This document shows, in pieces, positions 1-11,380 of a stretch of DNA of 64,000 nt (its first letter is position 1; the number at the start of each line of letters is the position of its first letter). The stretch covers positions 124,001 through 188,000 of the forward strand of contig NQMI01000091.1 in assembly GCA_002270565.1 (NCBI GenBank), read 5' to 3'. The notes below the pieces were generated by a model that saw only the letters and a program-made list of their open reading frames with translations, did no database searches and was not told the origin of the DNA. Source of the stretch: Stenocarpella maydis (taxonomy: Eukaryota > Ascomycota > Sordariomycetes > Diaporthales > Diaporthaceae). The position numbers and the translations under genes are program-made.

Positions 1-238
1 ATACGTGACAGCCCGTACGGGACCCTAGCCAACCGACAACCATAGCATTTCCTATATCCTGATATAGCTATATAGACGTAAACATTATTTTAGGTATTTC
101 TAGAAAACCCTTTTATAAAGCTTAGCAGATTGAGTAGATGTTATAAGTTGTATCCAGATTGGATACTAGGTAGTGATAAGTCTATACTCAATAGTAGCTC
201 ATCCATACTTTAGGGTGGAAGGTCTGGTGTAGAGTACC

Positions 239-565
239 CTAGGATATGGTGGCCTCATCCTCCGCACCGTAATCCGTGATTTTCTTGCCGAGATTGACCA
301 GCTCATTGAATTCCTTCGGACTCAACGAGGCTTCGAGAAGATCGTCAATTTCCTTCTTCTTGTCAAAGTCCTTGAGATCTCGTCCTTCAGATACTCCAAT
401 GTGGCGTCAGCAGCAGAGCGCACAATTACTTGGGGCACGTCGCCCAATTTCTTGGCCACGATGGTTAATATGAAGCCGAAAGTTGCTTGCGTCGCCTGGG
501 TCCGCGGTTGGTATCTGGGACCCTCGGCCAGGGCTTCTGCGCCAGAAAGATTGCCAACATCTCTT
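239..565 (-). pseudogene. BRR2: BRR2 (U5 snRNP helicase) N-terminal fragment, frameshifted
   Basis: The minus strand encodes a piece matching the N-terminal region of the pre-mRNA splicing helicase Brr2/SNRNP200. Recognisable blocks are 'VRSAADATLEYLKDE', then 'DFDKKKEIDDLL' and 'LVNLGKKITDYG', in the same order as in the human protein, where the same stretch precedes the helicase core. The first block is in a different frame from the other two. The sequence near 380 lacks one base compared with the expected ...GACGAGGATCTC..., so a 1-nt deletion explains the shift. The fragment stops at a TAG (241-239), about where the acidic linker should begin, and no helicase domain follows in the window. 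It is a dead partial copy; the functional gene must lie elsewhere. Family assignment is confident; the upstream limit is approximate. Confidence 0.72.
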
Positions 566-1711
566 GATAGTGGTCGGGGTAGAGAGTCTTATAGAGATTG
601 GTCGTCCATTTTGATCTATTTATTAATGTTAGAAGTTTGTGGTTGTATTATGGCTGTGGTCTCTTCATGCTTACCGTGGCGAGGGCTTCTTCGGGACCTT
701 GTGTGATCTTGCGATTTCTTCAGATGATCTTGTGCGAGTGTGTGCGGATGTGGGATGGAGAAGTCAACCAGGACTGCAGCCATGGATTCTTCTTATACGA
801 GGCTTTTGCGAGACTAGATCGCTCGCCGCGTGACTAATTACCCAAAATTAGCGCAGCACTTGAGGCTAGTGATGGGCTACTTATGTCGACGGATCTAGTC
901 TGCCGCCGGTCTCAACTAGCCTCGTCTGTGCGGCATCACAAGGCTCCCAAGGTTCACAATTATATTCACATATTTATTATTATGAGCATTATATACGTAT
1001 AAGGTGGAAAGCTGAGATGAAGATCTCCTAATAAGGAGCTATTAGTAGGGTTAAGGAGCTATAGGTATAAGAGAACTAGGTGTGCTGCACGCGTAATTCT
1101 TTGTACTGGGTGCGCCCACGGAAACAGCTGGGTGCGTGTACGATGACCGCAAGACAATGGTTGTAATTGCAAGCTTGTTTGAGCGCGTTTTCCCGAGTCT
1201 GCTGTGATGTGCAAACTGCTGTAGACAAGGACGAAGACACCTGATAGAAGATTAGATAGGTATTATCACGAGTATCCCGATGTTGGACGGCACACAGGGC
1301 AGCGGCAAGTGGGTAGGCGCAGTTGCGCCGGGTGCTGGTCCATATCCGTCCTCAAGATTGAACCACGACACCAACCTAGTGAAGGGCACGACGGCAAGAT
1401 CGCGGAAGGAATCCACAGGAGATATTCTAGCGCGGATGAGATTGATCAAAGTGCGCGATCTTGGCTAATTTGAAGAACGAACGTCCCGTGGAGGTGGCGA
1501 GCGTATCCATTCTTGGGGGCTGCCCTCCTTCACCGGCTGTCCACCGAGTCCATGCGCAGCGTAATAGTACGTGTACACAAAAGGATGATGACACTTGGTG
1601 CGACTGCGTCTATTCGCATGCTCGTTGAGGTACTATGTTTGCAAAGTAAACTGCATTAGGACGGTGATGAAAGCACGCTAAATAAGCCCAACGCCGTCAC
1701 TGCCCCGTCAC
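566..1711. other. Intergenic, no gene recognised
   Basis: Mixed-composition DNA with AT-rich patches (950-1100 is strongly A/T). Short frames exist on both strands, but none shows a domain or splice structure I can support. Confidence 0.5.
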
Positions 1712-4571
1712 TCAGAGTCCGATCCGGCTGCTGAGGCGGTAATAACTCTTCCTCTTCGCGCCGACATCGAGCGCCGTAGCCCTCGTGGCGCCCTTTTCAT
1801 CCTCGGCCTCCTCAAAGTAGTAATTATTCGCGTCCTCCTTGAACGCAAGCCTGTACGGCACGGCCAGGTCGGTCCTGCGCTTCTTCTCCCTCTCTGCGGG
1901 TCCATGGGCGGGGGGCGGCGGCGGCGGCGGCGTCGTCGTGCTGGCGGGGCCGGGCCGGCCGCGAGGTGGCCAGCGCGAAGAGGTTGGTGGGCTCCAGGAA
2001 GTCCTTGACGAGCCCCGCGCGGCAGAAGCAGGCGAGGCAGAGCAGGTTGAGCAGGAAGGCGGCGGCCAGCACGAGGTAGAAGACGCCCTGCCAGGGGGAA
2101 GGGTGCCAGCTGGCGTACTCCTGGGTGCGCACGCGGGCGTGGAAGGGCGCGGGCGCGCCGGGGGCGGGGAGGACCTGGCTGTCGGTCATGTTTGGCCAGG
2201 CGGTCCTGTTGTACTCCCAGTAGTGGATGAAGGGGGAGTCGACGGAGCCGATGACGAGGGTGCTGCTGACGAGCACGGCGAGGGCCTCGGCCATGGAGGG
2301 CAGGGTGCCGTTGAGGCGCGGGGCGGTGAGGGCGAGCTCGGTGAGGATGCGCGCGTTGGAGGCGTTGTTGTTAGTCACGCCGCCGTTGAGGTCCATGGCC
2401 AGCCTCCAGCCGTCCACCATGGCCTTCCAGTCCCAGCTCGTGCCGACGGCCCCGGCGCCCATGTAGTGTATATAGGCGTCCGGGTCCGGGCCGGGCCCCT
2501 TCTCCTCCTCCTCCCCGGGGGTGGAGGACAGGCCGGCGGGGCCGCCCTGGGCGCACCGCGCCGCCATCGACATGCCCGTCGCGCCGGACACGTCGAAGCG
2601 CGTGCTGCACTGGACGGCGGGCCACGAGCGCATCTCGCACAGGGTGTAGTCGCCCATCAGCCTGCTCTTGCCGAGCAGGTACACGGCGTCGGCGGGGCTG
2701 CTGTCGCTGACGGCCCGCACCGTCGTGTTGGTGATTATGTTGTTGTCGTAGGGGTACATCTGGAACACGGGGGGTCGCCGGCGGTACCGCGGCCCCCAGC
2801 GGAACACGTCGTCGGCCGCGGTACTGTTGAGCCACTCGCCCTCGGCCGCCGGCGGCACGTCGCCGCCCCACCCGGCCCAGCCGGTCGGCTGCCCCGGCTC
2901 GGCCTTGTTCGCGGTCACGTTTGCGCCCGGCCAGGTGGTGTACACCAGGGGCGCGAGCTCCTCCGCGTCCATGTTGGCGCAGAGCACGTTCACGGCGGGG
3001 GATACCACGCTCGCCGAGATGTTGTACGAGGCGAGCCCGTCGAGGTCTGAGGGCTGGAGGATGTTGTTCCTGGGGTTGGTGGCCGCCTTGTAGACTCCTT
3101 TTTTTTCCTGACATCAGTATCCCGCCTCAGTCATGCCTGATCCCGACTGACTCACCTGGGTGCGGCAGCGCCAGCGAGACATTGTTGATGACCCTTTGAT
3201 GTGTCTCAAAGCTCTCTTCCGCCCTCGAGTACCGCGTCTCGATCCACGAACCGATCATGGTGATATTGTCGTAGAGCATAGCCCGGGCAGGCGGCCGGCC
3301 GGCCATGTCGAGGCCCGCGGTGCTGCCGTTGTAGCCGATGTCGCGCCACGCCGACATGAAGGCCAGGAGGTTCTGGTACGAGTCCCCGGAGTACTGCACG
3401 CCGAGGCAGGACTCGCCGGCCGCGAGCCCGTCCAGGTAGATGGAGATCGGCGTCGAGCACGCGTCGTTGACGTAGATGGGGTTCGCGTACGACGTCCTGA
3501 CGTAGCCCTCCAGGTACCTGTCGTCCCAGCCGCTGAACCGGAGCTTGGGCCGGACCATCGTGTCCGAGGCCGTGGTGTAGAGCATCGCGACGAGCGTCGC
3601 GGTCAGCGTGAGGATGCCCAGGAGGGTGTGGCCTGCGTACCGCAGGGTCTGCCCGTTCGCTATCAGCGAGCCCGGTTGCTGCGAGAGTCAGAGCTCAGGC
3701 TCATCAACAAGTGGGGGGGAAACAGAGGACGGCAGCTCACAGTGATCCAGGTCCTCATCGTCATCTCCGCCATGGTCATGCCAGCGTTGGTGTCGATGGC
3801 CCTCCTCGTCAGGGCCTGGCCGATAAAGGCCACAAACACCGTCACGAAGGACATCTCGATGGTCTTGGCAAAGATGGCCGTCAGCAGGCTGGCCGTCGAC
3901 AGGTCCATGGAGCCCCCAGACGATGTTATCGCGTGGCCCCACCCCGGCTGCGCGATCGCCACCCCGAGCCACATGCCGCTCAGGGCGGTCGAGTAGACGG
4001 ACAGTATGATGAGCCACACGGATAGCCAGCTGAGGCGGCTCACGCGGACATCGGCCGGCGGGCCCTGCGCCCGCCCGCCTAAGCTGTCGTAGCCGGCCGC
4101 GCCGAGCTGCCGGCCGGGGCTGAAGGCATCGTCCGAGCACTGCTGGCTCTCGTCTTGGATCTGCAGGGAGTCCAGGCTGATGGAGTCACTGTCGCTTCTC
4201 TTCTCCCGCCGTCCAGCCGGCGCCGCCGTGTCGGGGCCCCGGTCCCAGGCGGAGTAGGCCGCACCCTTGAGGTCGCCCTGTGAGGGCATTGCCTCCGGGG
4301 AGCCCATGGCAGGGGAGAAGCCGCCCAGCGTGCGCCCGGACAGCTGGGGGTTCCAGTACTCGGGGTGGGCGAACTGCGCCGAGGTGTCGTAGGGCGGGGA
4401 GGAGGGGCAGGCGGCCGGGGCTGCTGCGCTGGCGACGAGCGGCTGGCTGGACTCGGACTGCTGCATCAGGGCCGGGTATATACCCAGGCCTCCTGGGCCG
4501 CGAGCAGGGCGAGGTGAGCCATGCTGCTCGCCGTGCCGTGCCCCTCGGCCGGCTTGGCCGTTGCTGGCCAT
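1712..4571 (-). CDS. Large polytopic membrane protein of unknown function (frame break near the 3' end)
   Basis: Three exons, 4571-3741, 3678-3156 and 3097-1712, joined by 62- and 58-bp GT-AG introns, give a protein of about 912 residues. Residues 1-175 are polar and Ser/Gln/Gly-rich (cytosolic, probably disordered). Hydrophobic helices follow at about 181-203, 218-246 and 285-310, then a long extracytoplasmic region with many N-glycosylation sequons (NITM, NNVS, NTTV, NGTL, NMTD), a last helix ('YLVLAAAFLLNLLCL') and a cytosolic tail. This architecture recurs in filamentous fungi, but I know of no established function. In the tail, the main frame must shift by one base in a (CCG)n/poly-C stretch (about 1905-1960) to reach the natural end, which contains 'YRLAFKEDANNYYFEE' and a TGA at 1714-1712. 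Without the shift the frame stops at 1824. The cause could be a sequencing indel or a real truncation. The start at 4571 is the first ATG of the frame. Confidence 0.75.
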
Positions 4572-6760
4572 CCCGAAGCCTTGCGGGCGCCTCTTGAGGA
4601 CTGAACCAGGCCGTGGTCGATGTTGGAGCTGGAACTGGTGTTGTTAGCTCTGCGATGGAGGCGGACGGGTGAACGACGTGGCTCGGAGGAGTGAGGAACG
4701 GCCGTGGAGCGGTGTTGGGTGACGCAAGAGAGGGTAGGCAAAAGAACCAGGTGCTTGAGTGCCACTCGGCACCCCAGCCCGGACGGGGAGAGCCCACGGG
4801 GAGCCAACAGGCACCCCACGAGGCACAAGGTGTTTGAGGCCAAGCCATGTTGGTTCCTGCACATGGCCCATCAGCAGGCCGGCCCCTACACGTGTAGTGG
4901 GCACAAATTGTGGGCCGTGGTCGTACGCGGCTGTTTGCTTCTGATTGTGCATGATGGATGGCGGGCAGGCGAGACGAGGGCGACGACTAGCATCATGAGA
5001 ACTCACCTTGTGAAGAACTTCGTAAAGTGACACGGAGACTTGGGAACAGTGCAAACACAGGACAGAGACGGCTTCCGTCAAAAGTAAACAGATGTAGTCG
5101 ACGTTTAGCAGGGGAGGAGGGGAGAGGCTGCGGACCTGGATGGAGGTGAGAGATGGGGTGAGCAGTGGCGTCGATCCCAATCAGCAGGAGTGACTTGGGG
5201 GAGTCTTGGAAATGCGACGTGATGTGATGAGCAAGGCGTGGCTATAACCGCTCAACGAGCAGGGCAGGTGAAGCTGTAAGTAGACCCATGAGGGAAACCC
5301 CCTTGTCCCCGGCACTTACATGACCTGCATGGACAATGAATTGAGCCCATCCGGCCCGCGATATCAGCTACGTACAGACAAGCCCCGGTCCCCACGAAGC
5401 TGGGCGTGGCGTCTGGGATAGTGCCAAGTGTCAGATCCCAAGACAATTCAGTTGACCATGTTGGCGGATTGCGGCGCGGAAGGATTGTGGACGCGTGGGA
5501 TTGCGAGACCAGCTTCCCCGCTTGCTTGCCTGCCTGTTATCTATATTCATACGCAGGGCAATGAATGCACGGTAAGCCTTGTTGTTCATCTTGAAAAGTG
5601 AGTTGTGGCCGGCGAGGCTGAGAAGGGCGTCTCTGGTCGCGGGGAAGACCATGCCGTGGCTTCAAGTGCCTGACGGTGATGCGTTCTCAGGCAGCGAGCC
5701 GACGAGAGAACAGCTGTCCATGGTCCATGATCCATCTCCACTGGACCTTGCACTCGGTCTATGCAGCAAAGGCAGCAGAGCCGATCAGGTGCTGGAAGAA
5801 GATGCCAGCAGCCGTCCCCGTCCCGCAGGTGGGTGTGGTCTAAGCCTCCCCGCCCAACAACCAACACCTGCATCGACGCAGCCAAGCAGGCCAATCGGCG
5901 TGCGTACTGCACGGTGGCCCCCGCGCACTCGCCAGGCAGCCGGGGGCTTGGAAGCTGAATGCAGCCGAGGCCCTATGTATATGGCAACCCGAGGGGGAGG
6001 TCGGCTCGAGGCTCTGCACTTGGACGTCGTCGAGGTGAGGTGGGAAGCATCTGCACGTCGCGCCAAGCTTTCTCGCGTGGGCTGCAGCATCTGGCCTGCA
6101 GTCACTACCGAGTCAGGGAGTATACACAGTACAAGATTCTCCAAGGTAGGCTGCACGCTTGATTGCTTGTACTTGGTGGGCGGCTGATGGCTGTAATTGG
6201 ACCACCAGACAGGGGGATATGATCAGATAGATGTAGTGTAGATACAGTGTAAAGCACATGAAGCACACAGCCCGATCGAGATCGCCAGGCCTAGCGGACC
6301 CACCTCCTGGGATCTTGGCCTTCATTGGTGGATTCTAGTGTAAGTAAGTAAGCTTCATAACCACCCACCGTTTCTTAGCCTAGACCGTGTTGGGCGATGG
6401 TCTCGTGATTGATTCTTGGTCAGGGTTATTTATTTACATGCCCTTCAAGTGGTAACCGTATGGTGCGTGGCATCACGAGTCCCGATCCTCTCACTCTCAC
6501 CTTTTCCCTTTCAAGGAACATTCTGCGCCGTGTGGGCCACAACTACCAAGGCCTTATCTTTCCTCTTCGCGGAGTCGGTGGATGATGAGCCCTGCTGTGC
6601 CAGACGGCAGCGCACCCCCTGCGAGATTCTAGAAATTACTTCGAACCTTGCCCCGCTGCACACTGTACAACCATCTGTAGTGGCCCAAAGGAAGCCTGGT
6701 TTTACGTTTGAACCAGGAGGACACATACCATCTCCGTCCGTCGTATCCGGCACCACCATC
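4572..6760. other. Long intergenic region
   Basis: The first 600 bp upstream of 4571 is probably the promoter and leader of the membrane-protein gene. The rest shows only short overlapping frames on both strands and nothing recognisable. Confidence 0.4.
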
Positions 6761-7159
6761 ATGCGCGAGGAGCCGCTGCCACCGACCCTCAGGCGCCGCC
6801 GGCGCGCACCAGCCGAACCACCCGGGCTGGACGGCCTCGAGCCGACCGACGAGGCAGCGGAGCTCATGCCGGACCTTGGGGTTGCCCCACACCCGCGCGC
6901 GCAGTTCCCCTTCATGCTCGATGCGGGGGATACGTATCAGCTTCACATCGCCGTCCTCGAGTCCCGCCGGCAGTTCCGCCGGCGCGGGCTGCCTAGGCTG
7001 GGGGATAAGCTGGGGGACAGGCTGCTGCTTGCAGCCATGGGGCTTCCCCTGGTGGCTATGCTGCTGGATCTGCTGTGGTCCATTCTGTCTGGGAGACAGT
7101 GGTGGGCAGACGACCTCCATGCTTCACCTTGGAAGGGGTTTGTGGGCCGAGATTGGTAG
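6761..7159 (+). CDS. Possible small hypothetical protein
   Basis: An open frame of 132 codons starts at an ATG in an acceptable context (ccatcATGc). The product is Arg/Pro-rich at the N terminus and has one hydrophobic segment near residues 88-110 ('LLLAAMGLPLVAMLLDLL'), so it could be a small membrane protein. I recognise no family. The opposite strand is open over the same stretch for 163 codons, so coding status and strand are both uncertain. It would converge with the MFS gene at 7297. Confidence 0.25.
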   Translation: MREEPLPPTLRRRRRAPAEPPGLDGLEPTDEAAELMPDLGVAPHPRAQFPFMLDAGDTYQLHIAVLESRRQFRRRGLPRLGDKLGDRLLLAAMGLPLVAMLLDLLWSILSGRQWWADDLHASPWKGFVGRDW

Positions 7160-7296
7160 CACGGGCGCTTGTGACCACTTCATTCGAGGTGCAACATCAA
7201 TGCATACGCACTACGATCAGGCGGGGTCCATCAAAACCCGCGACAGCCGCCTGCCCGGAATCCTCCACCCAGGCAGGCCACCCCATCAGGCCGTTA

Positions 7297-9146
7297 TCAG
7301 GCTGTCATGACCTCCCTCACGCTGTCCTGATGGATCCTCGCCAGCCACGTCCTAGCCATATACTTCCGGATCCCCTTGCCGTACAACATGAAAGGAACCA
7401 GAGCCAGCTGGTTGGCGAGCAGCACGCCGCCGAACACGCCCGAGATCATGACGGCGTAGCCCCTCTCCTGCACCCACTCCAGGAGGTTGATGCCCATGCC
7501 GAAGCTGATGGCCTGCTTGCCGATGTTCATGGCGATGAGCATCTCGCTCGTGTTGGCCGTGTAGCTGTCGAGCGCGTAGCTCAGCACGAACGTGAAGTAG
7601 AAGTAGCTGGACCAGGACGTCATGATGACCCCCGCGAAGTACCCGACCCAGTGCAGGTTGCGCTCCGCCGTGAAGCCGAAGACGACGAGCCCCGCCGGCG
7701 CGATGAGCATCGCGGGGAGGCAGACGCCCAGCCGCATCTCGGCCTCGCGCACCATGTTGTTCTTCCGGGTCAGCCGCGCGGCCAGGCGGTCCGACGACGT
7801 GGTGAAGGGCAGGGCGGCGCAGTAGCCTATGATGGTGCCGACCGACACGAGGCCCGAGTTGAGCTGCGACCAGTTGTACGGGGGCGCCACCACCTTGATC
7901 GGCATGATGTAGTTGAAGGTCAGGGCCCCGATGCCGATGAAGATGCCTGGCGGCGGGGGTCAGTCAGCCTCACGAGCCCGCGAGAAGCAGCAGCAGCAGC
8001 ACGGCCGGGGGAGGGGGGGGACTGGGCGGGCTCACCATAGGTCGTGACAACCCAGAACACGTGGGGGACGAGGAAGTAGGTAAACGACCGCGCCATCATG
8101 AGGAAGAAGTCCGAGTCGCGCTCCCACACGCCCCAGAACTTGAGCGTCTGGAGGTACGTCTTGCGCGGCGGCACAAAAGGCCGGGCCGCGACCCTCGTCT
8201 CGACCGTCGTTGCCTCCGCCTTCTCGGCGTCGTCGGGCCCGTCCGACGAGTCCTGCGTGAGCTTCCGGTGGTAGGTCGTCTCCTCGACCACGAGGAAGGC
8301 GAATATGAGCAGCGCCACGCCAAACGCGATCTCGACGTAGAAGAAGAGGCGCCACGAGTACCCGGCGTTGAGCATGTAGCCCGCGAACAGCGGGCCGGTG
8401 GCGCCCAGGCACAGGGCGAAGGTGTCTACAAGGCCCCGATGCATCAGGTTTACGGCTCAGGAAACGCGAACACACACACACACACGACTTACAGTACCCG
8501 AGGCGCTGGCCCCGCTCGTGCAGGAAGAATATGTCGTTCACCAGCTGGACCGGGAGCGCCTCGCAGACGCCGGACCCGAAGGCGTGGATGACCCGCGCGG
8601 CCATGAGCCCGTCGTACGAGGTCGCCTGGGACGCGCCGATGAGGCCGGCGCAGTAGCACAGCAGGGAGAGGAGCATCACGGGCCTGCGGCCAAACTTCCT
8701 GTACATGGGCACCAGGAACAGGGAGCCTGCCAACCCCCGAGTCAGCACTGCTTGCAGTGGCGGCCGCCACGGGGACGGCAGCGGCACGAGTCTAACTCAC
8801 CGAAGCCAAACACGAGGTTGGCATAGCTGATCAGCCCGGACGCCGTGTTGGGCGAGATGTTGAACTCCTGGGAGAATATCCCAATGTACACCGAGGGGCC
8901 CAGCAGGGCCGTGTTACCCAGGAACGAGTAGAGCGCGCACGCCACCAGGATCAGCGTCTTCTTGGTGTTGCTCCACTGCAGCGGGTCGTTTGGGTCCTCG
9001 GCCGGCACGGGGAAGAGCGCCTGGCCGTAGCCCGTGTCGTCGCCCTCGGCCGCCCGCAGGTTGACCGTGCCGGGGATGTCCTCCTCCCGGGCGTGGCTGT
9101 GGGCGAGGTGGTGGTGGTGGTGGCTGTCCGGCTGGGCGTCGCTCAT
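7297..9146 (-). CDS. MFS transporter, DHA1/Hol1-like drug or polyamine exporter
   Basis: Four exons (9146-8801, 8726-8493, 8425-8036, 7946-7297) with introns of 74, 67 and 89 bp give 539 residues, a normal length for a 12-helix major facilitator. The N terminus is cytosolic and His-rich, then 'NDPLQWSNTKKTLI' leads into helix 1. The loop 2-3 signature is present as 'RKFGRRPVM', and after helix 5 comes 'GYSWRLFFYVEIAFG'. A long central loop contains the Asp/Glu-rich stretch typical of this group. These features match fungal H+ antiporters related to yeast Hol1 and other DHA1 members. The substrate cannot be told from sequence. The start at 9146 was chosen because it opens a typical short hydrophilic N terminus; an in-frame ATG further upstream is possible. 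No biosynthetic cluster surrounds it. Confidence 0.85.
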
Positions 9147-11290
9147 TGTTTCTTTTCTTTTCATTTTTTTTCTTTTCTTTCTTGTCTGGTTAGCTTCCAC
9201 AGGGGAGATGGTGGGTCGCACGAGTAGGAGAAGGGTGATGGGGGAAACTGAATGGTCGATATAGATTAGTATGCGTGGCGAAGGAATGGATCGGATGGGA
9301 TCCAGATCTGAGATGGTTAATTAGAGGAGAATATAGCACATAGATATATGCCCCCTGCAGCAGCGGGCAGTGGTCGACGAGGCACTGCACGCCGGGCACC
9401 ACACATCAACCGCCGAACAATGCGAGCACGCGTCTGTTGTCAAGATGGCTGCACGCAGACGGGGCTCAGATCAAACCCCCGAGTTTCTCCAAGACACGTC
9501 GATGAGTAGGGGCCTGCTTCTGCTCCCTCTTGGAAAACTGTGGAGGCGTCCAAGCCTGGCTTCAGGAAGGCCGGTCATCCCTGGAGAGATGGCCCATCTG
9601 GACGCCTCTGCGGGGGTGTGGTGTGCTGCCATGCTCCAATCCACGACCGCCTGGGGGCCGGGGTAAGAAGCTTGCCGACCAGGCGTCTGCCGAGAATCTG
9701 GGGTAAGACAAGGGGGAGGAGGTTGGCTAAGTTACTACGGTGTAGGTTAGGTACTTACGGATAGTTCAGATGAGTTGAAACCGAGCGGGGTTTGGGAGAG
9801 ATGGTGGCTGCAGAGGGGATGGCAGACAAGCTATCCTGCATACTATGTATTTCTATTATCCCGCAAGAGAGACGTCGACAGTGGTCACAAGCACAAATTA
9901 CCTAAGTTATGATGATGCACGATTGATGGTCCCCTGGGCGGCCGGTGATAGGCTATTGCAACCATGTTATCTAGCAGGTATCATGCTGCATAATATTGAT
10001 GCAAGGCGAATATGCAAATGGACCTGTACCCTCGTCGCCGTCCTATCGATAGCGCAGAACAGCCAGAGCACCTGACATGCATATATGAATGCTCGTTGCT
10101 TCGGACCGGCTGCAGTTAAAGTTTAGTTCTGCTTACTTCGGATCCTTGTCTTGCCTTAGGCTACATGGTCACGAAAAGAGAATAATCACTAATCGAGGTC
10201 AACGTCGCTTCTGGCATGTGGCAACCGGTCGAGGGTGGCTCAAGAATCCTGACACTTGTTCCCGAGCGTCCTAGGACTAGAACTTGGTGGACGCTATTGA
10301 TCCAGACACATGATTTGGACAGTCCTAGAATACCACAAGAGATATAGTTAATTGTATTACAACACATGGAAAATACCAGCCAGCCTAATAGGTTTCGGTT
10401 CATCAGGCTGCCTCCATGAGGAAAAGAAAGGGAAGGAGTACGCTCAATGTAGTAGGTCTTCAGGTTTTTATGCCTGTGTTTTTGCCCTTGACCAAGCCAG
10501 GTGTGAAAAGCATCATCTTAGCTCGCCTGCCAGTGCGAGTTATTTATCAGGCGTGACGCAGCCTGAGGTGTGACATGTCACCGAGCGAGATCCCTGCCCT
10601 CAGACGGAGCTCAATTGCTCCGCGAGACCCTCCGAGTCGGCACCGGATATGTCGCCCGTGCCAAGAAATACGGAGTATGCTTCTCCACTTGGTCGGTCTC
10701 GCGTCTCCGAGCAGGCCGGTGTAATCCTGCTACCGTTCTCTGGTTGTCTGTCTTGTAGATGCTACTCGTCTAGATGCACCCGCCGCGGTCAGGGGGCGGT
10801 GCAGGGCAGGCGATTCATAAGCGTCGTCCTGCGGTATGACACGGCACAATAGAAACATACGCCCTTTCGCCCTTTCGGACCATCAAGGTCGGGGCCGACT
10901 GCAAGAGGCGACGGCGGACAGCGCGGCGCGGAAGGGGGGCACTATACGACATTCTGTTGGACCGTTGGCATCTGCTGCATGCACTTCGGTAACTTGTCAT
11001 CCCGTGGATGCAACTCCATGCTGACCGCATGCCAGTGCATTGGTGGGCCCTCTTGCGATAGGTTCCACTTCCTCGTGAGCTTCTACCATGTGATTCAGGT
11101 TTGGCTAAGTCGCTCGTGCGCTCGCTCGGCACTACCCGAGAACAAGGCCTGCATGATGATTCTAGCCGCACCGCCATGCATGGAATGTGACGTCGCTCCT
11201 TGACATGAGGTAATTCTCTGGGGATGAAGCTGCAGAGCCGAGCGGGTGACCGGCATCTAACTCATGCTCTGAAGAGGAACTACCTAGGGT
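9147..11290. other. Intergenic between divergent MFS and P450 genes
   Basis: About 2.1 kb shared by the two divergently transcribed genes. A pyrimidine/purine-rich stretch (9150-9185) precedes the MFS start. No gene was recognised in between. Confidence 0.5.
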
Positions 11291-11297
11291 TATATAA
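11291..11297 (+). promoter_or_regulatory. TATA-like box of the P450 gene
   Basis: TATATAA lies 84 bp upstream of the P450 ATG, a plausible distance for a fungal core promoter. Confidence 0.4.
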
Positions 11298-11380
11298 CAG
11301 CGCGTCGAGTTCGTCAATCCGTGCCTGGCCCATTGCTCGTTCACTTCAACACGCTGATCACATCGTCACACCCCCAGATA

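Noticed and set aside
1839..3050. 403-codon plus-strand open frame
   Set aside because: It is the GC-rich shadow of the membrane-protein exons; composition is Gly/Arg/Ala/Val-rich without motifs.
7075..8040. 321-codon plus-strand open frame
   Set aside because: Antisense to the well-supported MFS exons.
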